From the NCBI RefSeq assembly GCF_016107395.1, contig NZ_JAAIKO010000018.1:1-64000 (forward strand): a stretch of 64,000 nt of DNA, given 5' to 3'. Made by a program: the position numbers and the translations under genes. The notes below the pieces were generated by a model, which worked only from the letters and a program-made list of their open reading frames with translations, did no database searches and was not told the origin of the DNA. Positions 45,212 through 53,503 of the stretch are shown here, in pieces (position 1 is the first letter of the stretch; every line of letters begins with the position of its first letter). The stretch comes from Streptomyces fildesensis. Lineage in GTDB: Bacteria; Actinomycetota; Actinomycetes; Streptomycetales; Streptomycetaceae.

Positions 45212-46711
45212 GTGAGCGGTGAGGTGGCTGGTTTGAGGACATACGAGGTCCGCACCTACGGGTGCCAGATGAACGTGCACGATTCGGAACGGCTGTCCGG
45301 CCTCCTGGAGGGCGCGGGCTATGTCCGCGCGCCCAAGGGAGCGGACGGGGCGGACGTCGTCGTCTTCAACACCTGCGCGGTGCGGGAGAACGCCGACAAC
45401 CGGCTCTACGGCAACCTCGGCCAGCTCGCCCCGCAGAAGGCGGCCCGGCCGGGTATGCAGATCGCGGTCGGCGGCTGTCTCGCGCAGAAGGACCGCGACA
45501 CCATCGTGAAGCGGGCCCCCTGGGTCGACGTGGTCTTCGGCACCCACAACATCGGCCGGCTGCCGGTGCTGCTGGAGCGGGCCAGGATCGCCGAAGAGGC
45601 GCAGGTCGAGATCGCCGAGTCGCTGGAGGCGTTCCCCTCCACGCTGCCGTCCCGCCGCGAGTCCGCCTACGCCGCGTGGGTCTCGGTCTCGGTGGGCTGC
45701 AACAACACCTGCACCTTCTGCATCGTGCCCGCGCTGCGCGGCAAGGAGGAGGACCGGCGGCCCGGCGACATCCTCGCCGAGGTGGAGGCGCTGGTCGCCG
45801 AGGGCGTCGTCGAGATCACCCTGCTCGGGCAGAACGTGAACGCGTACGGCTCGGGCATGGGCGACCGCGAGGCGTTCTCCAAGCTGCTGCGGGCGACCGG
45901 GCAGATCGAGGGGCTGGAGCGGGTGCGCTTCACCTCCCCGCACCCGCGGGACTTCACCGACGACGTGATCGCCGCCATGGCCGAGACGCCGAACGTGATG
46001 CACCAGCTGCACATGCCGCTGCAGTCCGGCTCCGACACCGTCCTCAAGGCGATGCGCCGCTCGTACCGGCAGGACCGTTACCTCGGCATCATCGAGAAGG
46101 TGCGCGCGGCCATGCCGGACGCCGCCATCTCCACCGACATCATCGTGGGCTTCCCGGGCGAGACCGAGGCGGACTTCGAGCAGACGATGCACGTGGTGCG
46201 CGAGGCGCGCTTCGCGCAGGCCTTCACCTTCCAGTACTCCAAGCGCCCCGGGACCCCGGCCGCCGACATGGACGGGCAGATCCCCAAGGAGGTCGTCCAG
46301 GAGCGCTACATGCGGCTGTCGGCGCTCCAGGAGGAGATCTCCTGGCAGGAGAACAAGACGCAGATCGGCCGCACGCTGGAGGTCCTGGTCGCCGAGGGCG
46401 AGGGCCGCAAGGACAAGGCGACGCACCGGCTGTCCGGCCGGGCCCCCGACAGCCGTCTGGTGCACTTCGAGAAGCCGGCGGGCACCGACCCGCGCCCCGG
46501 TGACATGGCCACGGTGGAGATCACCTACGCCGCCCCGCACCACCTGCTCGCCGAGCGCCCCGCGCTCTCCGTGCGGCGCACCCGGGCCGGCGACGCGTGG
46601 GAGCAGCGCAACGCCGCGCCCAAGGCGCCGGCCGGAGTGATGCTCGGGCTGCCGACGATCGGCGCTCCGGCGCCGTCGCCCGCGGTGGAGAGCGGCTGCG
46701 GGCTCGGCTGA
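45212..46711 (+). CDS. miaB: tRNA-2-methylthio-N6-dimethylallyladenosine synthase MiaB
   Basis: 499 residues from GTG 45212. The N-terminal domain has YGCQMNVHDSE (Cys18), VFNTCAVREN and VGGCLAQKD. The radical SAM core has CNNTCTFC (Cys163, Cys167, Cys170). A TRAM domain is near residues 375-445. MiaB adds the methylthio group to i6A37 of tRNAs and so acts after MiaA, encoded 1.7 kb downstream. TACCCT lies exactly six bases before the GTG, indicating a leaderless mRNA. The last 50 residues are a variable tail. Confidence 0.95.
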   Translation: MSGEVAGLRTYEVRTYGCQMNVHDSERLSGLLEGAGYVRAPKGADGADVVVFNTCAVRENADNRLYGNLGQLAPQKAARPGMQIAVGGCLAQKDRDTIVKRAPWVDVVFGTHNIGRLPVLLERARIAEEAQVEIAESLEAFPSTLPSRRESAYAAWVSVSVGCNNTCTFCIVPALRGKEEDRRPGDILAEVEALVAEGVVEITLLGQNVNAYGSGMGDREAFSKLLRATGQIEGLERVRFTSPHPRDFTDDVIAAMAETPNVMHQLHMPLQSGSDTVLKAMRRSYRQDRYLGIIEKVRAAMPDAAISTDIIVGFPGETEADFEQTMHVVREARFAQAFTFQYSKRPGTPAADMDGQIPKEVVQERYMRLSALQEEISWQENKTQIGRTLEVLVAEGEGRKDKATHRLSGRAPDSRLVHFEKPAGTDPRPGDMATVEITYAAPHHLLAERPALSVRRTRAGDAWEQRNAAPKAPAGVMLGLPTIGAPAPSPAVESGCGLG

Positions 46712-46732
46712 CGACAGCGTCCGATCACGGTT

Positions 46733-46761
46733 CCGCCGGACCGGTGCCGACGGTCCGGCGG
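46733..46761 (+). terminator. Hairpin after miaB
   Basis: CCGCCGGACCG (46733-46743) pairs perfectly with CGGTCCGGCGG (46751-46761) around a seven-base loop, 21 bp past the miaB stop. There is no U tract, as is usual for Streptomyces terminators. Confidence 0.7.
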
Positions 46762-46922
46762 TGCGGCCGCGCCAGCTCACGCCGTGGCTGGTCAGTTTCC
46801 GAGGCCGGCCGTCGTCCTCGAGGGTGAAGGCCCACAGGTCGGTGGCGGGGATTTCGGCGACAGGGGTCGGAACGGTGTGCACGGTCCTGGGGAACGGTGA
46901 TCAGCCCCATTAGGCTGCGTTC

Positions 46923-47645
46923 ATGCTCGTAGCCGCCGCAGTCTGCCCGTCCGCCCCGCTGCTCGTACCCGAGGTCGCGGCCGGTGCCGCGTTCGAACTG
47001 GACGCGCTGCGCGCAGCGTGCGCCGACGCGGTCGGGGTGCTCGCGGCGTCCCGGCCGGACCGGCTGGTGGTGATCGGCCCGGCCGGGCAGCCCGACCGGG
47101 GGCGGCACCACGAGGGCGCGCGGGGCTCGTTCCGGGAGTTCGGCGTGGACCTGGACGTACGCCTCGGCACCGCACCCGGGATTCCGTCCGAGGACGTCGG
47201 CGCCGACCGCGCGCTGCCGCCCTCGCTGGCCGTCGCCGCCTGGCTGCTGCGCGGCTGGGCCGCCGCTCCGCTGGAGGGCCTGGGCGTGGGCGAGCCGCTC
47301 GAACAGGACCGCTGCGCCGCCACCGGCGCCATGATCGCGTCAACGGCGGACCGGGTCGCGCTGCTGGTGATGGGCGACGGCAGCGCCTGCCGCACCCTCA
47401 AGGCTCCCGGGTATCTGGACGAGCGCGCGGCACCCTTCGACGCCTCGGTCGCCGCCGCGCTGGCCGCCGCCGACACCGAGGCGCTGGCCGCACTGGACGC
47501 GGAACTGGCGGAGACGCTCCAGGCCGCGGGACGCGCCCCCTGGCAGGTCCTCGCGGGCGCCGCGCAGGGCGCGGGCCTGGCCGGACAACTGCTCTACGAG
47601 GACGCCCCGTACGGTGTCGGCTACTTCGTCGCCACGTGGACGTAG
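46923..47645 (+). CDS. Class III extradiol dioxygenase subunit B-like protein
   Basis: 240 residues from ATG 46923. It has the layout of LigB/AmmeMemoRadiSam-type proteins: MLVAAAVCPSAPLLVPEVA, DRLVVIGPAG, LLVMGDGSACRTLKAPGYLDERAAPFD and a C-terminal YGVGYFVATW. Metal ligands of true LigB enzymes are not clearly conserved, so activity is doubtful. The gene is constant between miaB and miaA in Streptomyces. TAGGCT lies six bases before the ATG (leaderless pattern). Confidence 0.75.
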   Translation: MLVAAAVCPSAPLLVPEVAAGAAFELDALRAACADAVGVLAASRPDRLVVIGPAGQPDRGRHHEGARGSFREFGVDLDVRLGTAPGIPSEDVGADRALPPSLAVAAWLLRGWAAAPLEGLGVGEPLEQDRCAATGAMIASTADRVALLVMGDGSACRTLKAPGYLDERAAPFDASVAAALAAADTEALAALDAELAETLQAAGRAPWQVLAGAAQGAGLAGQLLYEDAPYGVGYFVATWT

Positions 47646-47767
47646 CCCCCGCTCGGCCGTAGCCGCCGACTGGTGCGGACCGGGACGGCGGAAGACCGCG
47701 GGGCCGAAGCACCCGCGGCCTTCCCGCGCTGGGGTCCGGGGGTACCTCCCAGCGGTGGCTGGGGGCG

Positions 47768-48007
47768 TCAGGCCGGAGTGTCCGGCCCGCTTCCCTCCTT
47801 GCCGCTCTTCAGGTGGTCCAAGGCGCCCTTCGCCTTGTGCACACCCGTGTCGATCTTGTCCGTGTACTTGCCGTGGGTCCTGGAATCCACCGTCCGGGCG
47901 GCCTTCTCGAGCCCCGACTCGATCTTTCCCCCGTGCTGCTGCGCGAGGTCGCCCGCCTTGTTCCTGGCGAGTCCGAGTTTGTCCTTGATCGTGTCCATCA
48001 GGCCCAT
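47768..48007 (-). CDS. Antitoxin-like small protein (Rv0909/MT0933 family)
   Basis: 79 residues, MGLMDTIKDKLGLARNKAGDLAQQHGGKIESGLEKAARTVDSRTHGKYTDKIDTGVHKAKGALDHL. This matches the actinobacterial family annotated as antitoxin, but no toxin gene is adjacent, and many Streptomyces members look like stress proteins of the CsbD/KGG kind. AGGGAAGG lies before ATG 48007. The downstream neighbour is the convergent dioxygenase-like gene. Confidence 0.7.
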   Translation of the reverse strand: MGLMDTIKDKLGLARNKAGDLAQQHGGKIESGLEKAARTVDSRTHGKYTDKIDTGVHKAKGALDHLKSGKEGSGPDTPA

Positions 48008-48029
48008 CCGGCACCTTCCCTCGGGGCGG

Positions 48030-48266
48030 CTACGCGCGGGCGCCCTCACCGGCCTCGCTGTCGGCGGCGTCCGCTGTGGACTGCTGCTTCGGGATGCCGA
48101 CGGGCTCCGCCGCGCCCGCGGGCTCCGCGTCCCCGGCCGGCTCCGCCGCCTCGGCGGGCTCAGCGACCGCCTCGACGCCCTCCGGCTCCGCCGTCAGAGT
48201 GACGGCTTCCGCCGCTTCGGTTGACGGGTCGGCCGACTGACGCCGAAACCATCCGAAAACTCCCAT
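48030..48266 (-). CDS. Small acidic repeat protein of unknown function
   Basis: 78 residues from ATG 48266. It opens with MGVFGWFRRQ, then consists of Glu/Ala/Pro repeats (EPAEAAEPAGDAEPAGAAEPVG). A basic aromatic head and acidic disordered tail recur in similar small Streptomyces proteins, sometimes annotated without evidence as gliding-motility proteins. It is 22 bp upstream of the antitoxin-like gene on the same strand, probably one transcript. Confidence 0.6.
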   Translation of the reverse strand: MGVFGWFRRQSADPSTEAAEAVTLTAEPEGVEAVAEPAEAAEPAGDAEPAGAAEPVGIPKQQSTADAADSEAGEGARA

Positions 48267-48458
48267 TTCTACTCCAGACCATACTCGTGAGGTCGAAAAT
48301 CCGCGTTGCCCGGGGCGCCTCGTTGCACCGCTCGGGTCCGGCCGGTCCGGAGAACCCGGAATCCGGCCTGCGGAATCTCTCCAGAGGCAACGAGTCCGGC
48401 AGCGCTGCGTCACGTCCCTCGATCGTGAGGGGGCCCGGAGGTTTGGGAGACTGGACAC

Positions 48459-49412
48459 GTGCTGCACACTCCCGGGGAGCGACCCCCCGTACTTCCGAGT
48501 AAAGATCTTGTCATCGCCGTCGTCGGCCCCACCGCGGCCGGCAAGTCCGATCTGGGCGTAGCCCTGGCCCAGGCCCTGAACGGTGAGGTCGTCAACGCCG
48601 ACTCCATGCAGCTCTACCGGGGCATGGACATCGGCACCGCCAAGCTCACCACCGACGAGCGCCACGGCGTGCCGCACCACCTGCTGGACATCTGGGACGT
48701 CACCGAGGCCGCGAGCGTCGCCGAGTACCAGCGGCTCGCCCGCGCCGAGATCGACCGGCTGCACGCGGCCGGGCGGACCCCCGTACTGGTCGGCGGCTCC
48801 GGGCTGTACGTGCGCGGCGCCATCGACGCGCTGGAGTTCCCCGGCACCGACGCCGCCGTCCGGGCCAGGCTGGAGGCGGAGCTCGCCGAGCAGGGCTCCG
48901 CGGCGCTGCACGCCCGGCTGGCCGCGGTCGACCCCGAGGCGGGCCGGGCGATCCTGCCCAGCAACGGCCGGCGGATCGTCCGGGCGCTGGAGGTGGTGGA
49001 GATCACCGGCCGGCCGTTCACGGCCAATCTGCCGGGCCCCGACTCCATCTACGGCACCGTCCAGATCGGCGTCGACGTGCCGCGGCCCGAGCTCGACGAG
49101 CGCATCGCGCTGCGCGTCGACCGGATGTGGGACGCCGGACTGGTGGACGAGGTAAGGGAGCTGGCCGCGGTGGGGCTGCGGGACGGCCGCACCGCCTCAC
49201 GGGCGCTGGGCTACCAGCAGGTACTCGCCTCGCTCGTGGGGGAGTGCACCGACGACGAGGCGCGCGCCGAGACCGTCAGGGCCACCAAGCGCTTCGCCCG
49301 GCGCCAGGACTCGTGGTTCCGCCGCGATCAGCGGGTTCACTGGCTCTCCGCCCGGGGCCCGGAACTCACCGATCAGGCGCTGACGTTGGTCGAAGCTGCG
49401 GTTACAGCCTGA
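48459..49412 (+). CDS. miaA: tRNA dimethylallyltransferase MiaA
   Basis: 317 residues from GTG 48459. P-loop GPTAAGKSDLG, then NADSMQLYRGMDIGTAK and HHLLDIWD, GGSGLYVRGAID, and the C-terminal DSWFRRD typical of MiaA. It transfers dimethylallyl to A37 of UNN-decoding tRNAs, the substrate for MiaB. GAGACT lies six bases before the start, a weak leaderless -10. It diverges from the small acidic protein gene. Confidence 0.95.
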   Translation: MLHTPGERPPVLPSKDLVIAVVGPTAAGKSDLGVALAQALNGEVVNADSMQLYRGMDIGTAKLTTDERHGVPHHLLDIWDVTEAASVAEYQRLARAEIDRLHAAGRTPVLVGGSGLYVRGAIDALEFPGTDAAVRARLEAELAEQGSAALHARLAAVDPEAGRAILPSNGRRIVRALEVVEITGRPFTANLPGPDSIYGTVQIGVDVPRPELDERIALRVDRMWDAGLVDEVRELAAVGLRDGRTASRALGYQQVLASLVGECTDDEARAETVRATKRFARRQDSWFRRDQRVHWLSARGPELTDQALTLVEAAVTA

Positions 49413-49511
49413 TCACGTGATGGCATCGGGACGCCTCAGCGTGAGGAGACGGCCACGCGGCCGTGCCATCATCGAGCAACGAGTTACGGCGTCGGAGAAG
49501 GGGGAGGGCGC

Positions 49512-49976
49512 GTGGCGATGGAAGCCGGTCCCCGAGACTCCTCACCCGACCGTCATGCCGAGACCGAGGCACAGCTCGGGACGGACGAACTGCTCGAACC
49601 CGGGTCGCTGATCGACCCGGAGGCGATGATCGAGCCGGAACTCGTTCCGGTGGAGCTGCGGCCGCAGCGGCGGCTGCGGATCTGGCAGCTCGCCCCGATC
49701 GTCGCCCTCGGTGTCGGTGGCTCCCTGATGTTCGCCTTCCCGCTCGCCTTCGAGTTCGGTGACGGCGGCGCGGTCGTGGCCATGCTCGGCCTGCTGCTCA
49801 GCTGCTGCTCCGCGGGCTGGGGCATCATGGCCGCCCGCCGGGTCGGCTACACCTGGCCCGGACTGCCCGCCCGTGGCTCCGGCCGCCGTGCGGACTGGCG
49901 CTTCATCGTCGCCTACACCCTGATCAGCGGCCTGCTGGCGGTCCTCGCCATCTGGCGCGTGGCCCGCCTGCGCTGA
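49512..49976 (+). CDS. Three-helix membrane protein of unknown function
   Basis: 154 residues from GTG 49512. Residues 1-55 are acidic and polar (ELLEPGSLIDPEAMIEPELVPVELRPQ). Then come membrane segments LAPIVALGVGGSLMFAFPLAF, GAVVAMLGLLLSCCSAGWGIM and FIVAYTLISGLLAVLAIW. It sits between miaA and dapF with 60-100 bp spacing. No family recognised. Its place in this cluster appears conserved in Streptomyces. Confidence 0.7.
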   Translation: MAMEAGPRDSSPDRHAETEAQLGTDELLEPGSLIDPEAMIEPELVPVELRPQRRLRIWQLAPIVALGVGGSLMFAFPLAFEFGDGGAVVAMLGLLLSCCSAGWGIMAARRVGYTWPGLPARGSGRRADWRFIVAYTLISGLLAVLAIWRVARLR

Positions 49977-50036
49977 GCCGCCCGCCGAGCGCCCCGCACC
50001 GGAGCGTGCCGGGCCGGTGGCCTTACGCTTGTCCTT

Positions 50037-50945
50037 GTGACCACCACGCAGCCCACCACGCACCAGGGCCTGTCCTTCCTCAAGGGCCACGGCACCGAGA
50101 ACGATTTCGTCATCGTCCCCGACGCGGACGGCCGCATCGAGCTGTCCGCGGCGGCCGTCGCGCGGCTGTGCGACCGCCGGGCGGGCATCGGTGGCGACGG
50201 GCTGCTGCGGGTCGTGCGCTCGGAGGCCCATCCGGAGGCCGCCGGCATGGCCGGCGAGGCCGAGTGGTTCATGGACTACCGCAACAGCGACGGCAGCATC
50301 GCCGAGATGTGCGGCAACGGCGTCCGGGTCTTCGCCCGGTATCTGCAGCGCGCCGGGCTGACCGGGCCCGGTGACCTGGCCGTGGCCACCCGCGCGGGCG
50401 TCCGCCGGGTGCACATCGCCAAGACGGACGCGGACGGCACCCTGGGCGGGATCACCGTCGGCATGGGCGCGGCCGCCCTGCCCGCGGGCGAGGTGACCGT
50501 CACCGTGGACGGCCGCAGCTGGCTGGCGAGCAACGTCAACATGGGCAATCCGCACGCCGTCGCCTTCGTCGGCAGCCTGGACGACGCGGGAAACCTGTAC
50601 ACCGCGCCCACCGTCACGCCCGCCGCCGCGTACCCGACCGGCGTGAACGTGGAATTCGTCGTCGACCGCGGTGAGCGGCATGTGGCGATGCGCGTCCACG
50701 AGCGGGGCTCCGGCGAGACCCGCTCCTGCGGCACCGGCGCCTGCGCCGTCATGGTCGCCGCCGCCCGCCGCGACGGCGCGGACCCGGCCATCACCGGACG
50801 CCCCGTCACCTACACCGTGGACGTCCCCGGCGGCCGTCTGGTGATCACCGAGCGCGCCGACGGCGAGATCGAGATGACCGGCCCCGCCGTCATCGTCGCC
50901 GAGGGGACCATCGACCGGGAGTGGCTGGACGCACCGTCAGCCTGA
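50037..50945 (+). CDS. dapF: Diaminopimelate epimerase
   Basis: 302 residues from GTG 50037. Both catalytic cysteines are in place: Cys92 in MCGNGVRVFARYL and Cys231 in GETRSCGTGACAVMVAA. The N-terminal KGHGTENDFVIVPD and the central NMGNPHAVAFV are also typical. It makes meso-diaminopimelate for lysine and peptidoglycan. TACGCT is seven bases before the GTG, so the message is probably leaderless. Confidence 0.95.
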   Translation: MTTTQPTTHQGLSFLKGHGTENDFVIVPDADGRIELSAAAVARLCDRRAGIGGDGLLRVVRSEAHPEAAGMAGEAEWFMDYRNSDGSIAEMCGNGVRVFARYLQRAGLTGPGDLAVATRAGVRRVHIAKTDADGTLGGITVGMGAAALPAGEVTVTVDGRSWLASNVNMGNPHAVAFVGSLDDAGNLYTAPTVTPAAAYPTGVNVEFVVDRGERHVAMRVHERGSGETRSCGTGACAVMVAAARRDGADPAITGRPVTYTVDVPGGRLVITERADGEIEMTGPAVIVAEGTIDREWLDAPSA

Positions 50946-51175
50946 CGGACCGCCACCGCCCGAAACCCTGCCGGGAATCGGACTCCTGAGCCCCCTTTCC
51001 GAACTGGCCTCCCGTACTGACTTCCCGCACTTGTTCCCTCGAACGGGTGATGGCGATCACTCTGGACGAGAGCGCGGCTGCCGCACGTGGTGGGCTCGGT
51101 AGCATCAAGCACCGGCGCGGCCCCCATTCTCCGTGGAGAGCGCCCGCCGCCGGTTGACGCTGCCGGAGGTGCCCG

Positions 51176-53353
51176 ATGAGCGCGGACAACGCAGTGGATG
51201 CCGCCCCCGCCCCCGACGATGAGGGCCGCAGGCGCGGACTTCGCCGCATCGACCTGCGCAGACTCGGCCGGGCGGCACTGCTCGGCCCCGGCGGCCGGGA
51301 GTGGGGCCTGCCCGCCGGCGGCAGGGGCCAGCGCGTGCCGGACGCCATCGAGCACCTTGCCAAAGTCCACCGGCTGCGCCACCCGGGGGTCGGCGCGGCC
51401 GGCATCGAGACGCTGCGCCGCGCATATCTGCTCGCCGAGTCCTCGCACCGCGGCCAGATGCGCAAGAGCGGCGAGCCGTACATCACGCATCCGCTCGCCG
51501 TGACGCTGATCCTCGCCGAACTCGGCGCCGAGACAACGACCCTGACGGCCTCTCTGCTGCACGACACCGTCGAGGACACGGAAGTGACACTCGATCAGGT
51601 GCGGGAGGAGTTCGGCGAGGAGGTCTGCTATCTCGTCGATGGCGTCACCAAGCTCGAACGGGTCGACTACGGTGCCGCGGCCGAGCCCGAGACCTTCCGC
51701 AAGATGCTGGTCGCCACCGGAAGCGACGTACGCGTCATGTCGATCAAACTTGCCGACCGGCTGCACAACATGCGCACCCTCGGGGTGATGCGCCCCGACA
51801 AGCAGGCGCGGATCGCGAAGGTCACCCGGGACGTGCTCATCCCGCTCGCCGAACGGCTGGGTGTTCAGGCCCTCAAGAGCGAACTGGAGGACCTGGTCTT
51901 CGCCATCCTCCACCCCGAGGAGTACGCCAGGACCCGCGCGATGATCCGCGCCAACTCCGTCCGCCCGGACCCGCTGGCGGCCGTCGCCGACGCCGTGCGG
52001 GCCGTGCTGCGCGAGGCCGGGATCGCCGCCGAGGTCGCCATCCGGCCGCGGCACACCGTCTCCGTCCACCGGGTGCTGCTCAAGCGCGGCGCGGACGAGC
52101 TCGGCGGCTGCGAGTTCGGCCGGATCCTGGTGCTCGTCGCGGAGGACGCCGACTGCTACGCCGTCCTCGGTGAGCTGCACACCTGCTTCATCCCAGTGAT
52201 CGCGGAGTTCAAGGACTTCATCGCGGCGCCCAAGTTCAACCTGTACCAGTCGCTGCACACCGCCGTCGCCGACGAAGAGGGCCGGATCGCCGAAGTCCTG
52301 GTCCGCACACGGCAGATGCACCGGGTCGCCGAGGCCGGTGTCATCGCGCTGGGCAATCCGCACACCGTCGACGAGCCCCCGCAGGCCGCCGATGGCGAAC
52401 GCGTCGACCCCACCCAGCCGGGCTGGCTGTCGCGCCTGCTGGAGTGGCAGCGCGACGCCCCCGACCCCGACACCTTCTGGACCGCGCTGCGCGCCGACCT
52501 CGCCCAGGACCGCGAGGTCACCGTCTTCTCCGCGCACGGCGGGGACACCACCGGCACCATCCGGCTACCCGCAGGGGCCAGTTGTGTGGACGCCGCCTAC
52601 GCGCTGCACGGCGAGGCCGGCCATGCCTGCGTCGGCGCCCGCGTCAACGGCCGTCTCGCACCGCTGCGCAGCAAGCTGCGGGACGGCGACATCGTGCAGA
52701 TCCTGCTGGACGAGACCGGCGCCTCCGGCCCGTCCGCCGACTGGCTGGAGCACGTCCGTACACCGGCGGCCCGGATCGCCGTCACCCGCTGGCTGGAACT
52801 CCATCCGGTGCCGCCCGCCGACGAGGAGCCCGCCGCCCGCGCGGAACGCCCCGCGTACAGCGCGGACACCGCGGCCGAGGACGAACCGGTCGCCGTCACC
52901 GACCTGGCGGGCGCGGCCGTCCGGCTGGCGCGCTGTTGTACGCCGGTACCGCCCGACGAGGTCACCGGGTTCGTCATCCGCGGCGGCACGGTCGCCGTGC
53001 ACCGCGAGGAGTGCCCGACCGCGGTTCGGATGATCGGCGCGGGACGGGAGCCGGTTCCCGTCCGGTGGCGGGGCGGCCGCCCCGCCGGGGCCGGATTCCG
53101 CGCCACCCTGCTGGCCGAGGCGCTCGGCCGGCCGCGGCTGCTCGCGGATCTCACCGAGGCCATCGCGGGCCAGGGCGTGGGCATCGTCTCCGCCTCCGTG
53201 GAACCCCCGCAGGAACACCGGGTGCGGCACACGTACACCGTCGAGCTGCCCGACGCGGAAGCCCTGCCGAGCCTGATGCGCGCCATGCGATCGGTGCCGG
53301 GCGTCTACGACGTCTACCGGGCCCAGCGGGCGATGGCCGCCGCGCGTCGGTAA
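51176..53353 (+). CDS. rshA: RelA/SpoT homologue (RshA-like), probable (p)ppGpp hydrolase
   Basis: 725 residues from ATG 51176. The hydrolase HD domain looks intact (SSHRGQMRKSGEPYITHPLAVTLIL, SLLHDTVEDTEVTLDQV, VMSIKLADRLHNMRTL). The synthetase region keeps DCYAVLGELHTC, EFKDFIAAPKFNLYQSLHT, but where active enzymes read FDLLAIRI this protein has CEFGRILVLV, losing the usual metal-binding Asp (Glu instead) and a conserved Arg. TGS (TVFSAHGGDTTGTIRLPAG), a Cys-containing conserved domain (LARCCTPVPPDEVTGFV) and ACT domains follow. Position after dapF matches S. coelicolor rshA, a second RSH beside relA. Synthetase activity is doubtful from sequence. Confidence 0.87.
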   Translation: MSADNAVDAAPAPDDEGRRRGLRRIDLRRLGRAALLGPGGREWGLPAGGRGQRVPDAIEHLAKVHRLRHPGVGAAGIETLRRAYLLAESSHRGQMRKSGEPYITHPLAVTLILAELGAETTTLTASLLHDTVEDTEVTLDQVREEFGEEVCYLVDGVTKLERVDYGAAAEPETFRKMLVATGSDVRVMSIKLADRLHNMRTLGVMRPDKQARIAKVTRDVLIPLAERLGVQALKSELEDLVFAILHPEEYARTRAMIRANSVRPDPLAAVADAVRAVLREAGIAAEVAIRPRHTVSVHRVLLKRGADELGGCEFGRILVLVAEDADCYAVLGELHTCFIPVIAEFKDFIAAPKFNLYQSLHTAVADEEGRIAEVLVRTRQMHRVAEAGVIALGNPHTVDEPPQAADGERVDPTQPGWLSRLLEWQRDAPDPDTFWTALRADLAQDREVTVFSAHGGDTTGTIRLPAGASCVDAAYALHGEAGHACVGARVNGRLAPLRSKLRDGDIVQILLDETGASGPSADWLEHVRTPAARIAVTRWLELHPVPPADEEPAARAERPAYSADTAAEDEPVAVTDLAGAAVRLARCCTPVPPDEVTGFVIRGGTVAVHREECPTAVRMIGAGREPVPVRWRGGRPAGAGFRATLLAEALGRPRLLADLTEAIAGQGVGIVSASVEPPQEHRVRHTYTVELPDAEALPSLMRAMRSVPGVYDVYRAQRAMAAARR

Positions 53354-53503
53354 CGGGCGCGACGCGCTCTGATCCGGTCCGATCCGCTCCATGCCGGTCG
53401 GGTCCGGTCGGGTTCGGACAACCGGCCGGGCGGACCAGGGCCGATCGGGTGTGCTGCTGCGCGTCGCGCGTCCCCGGCCGCCGCCCCCTGATAGCGGTAG
53501 CGC

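Noticed and set aside
44060..46882. 940-codon minus-strand frame opening at GTG 46882 and running under miaB
   Set aside because: The first 40 codons (ending IPATDLWAFTLEDDGRPRKL) look faintly protein-like and might be a gene relic, but the ribosome-binding site is poor and the rest is antisense to miaB.
51030..51045. GTTC-CCTC-GAAC upstream of rshA considered as an SOS box
   Set aside because: The half-sites are in the opposite order to the actinobacterial box (GAAC-N4-GTTC).
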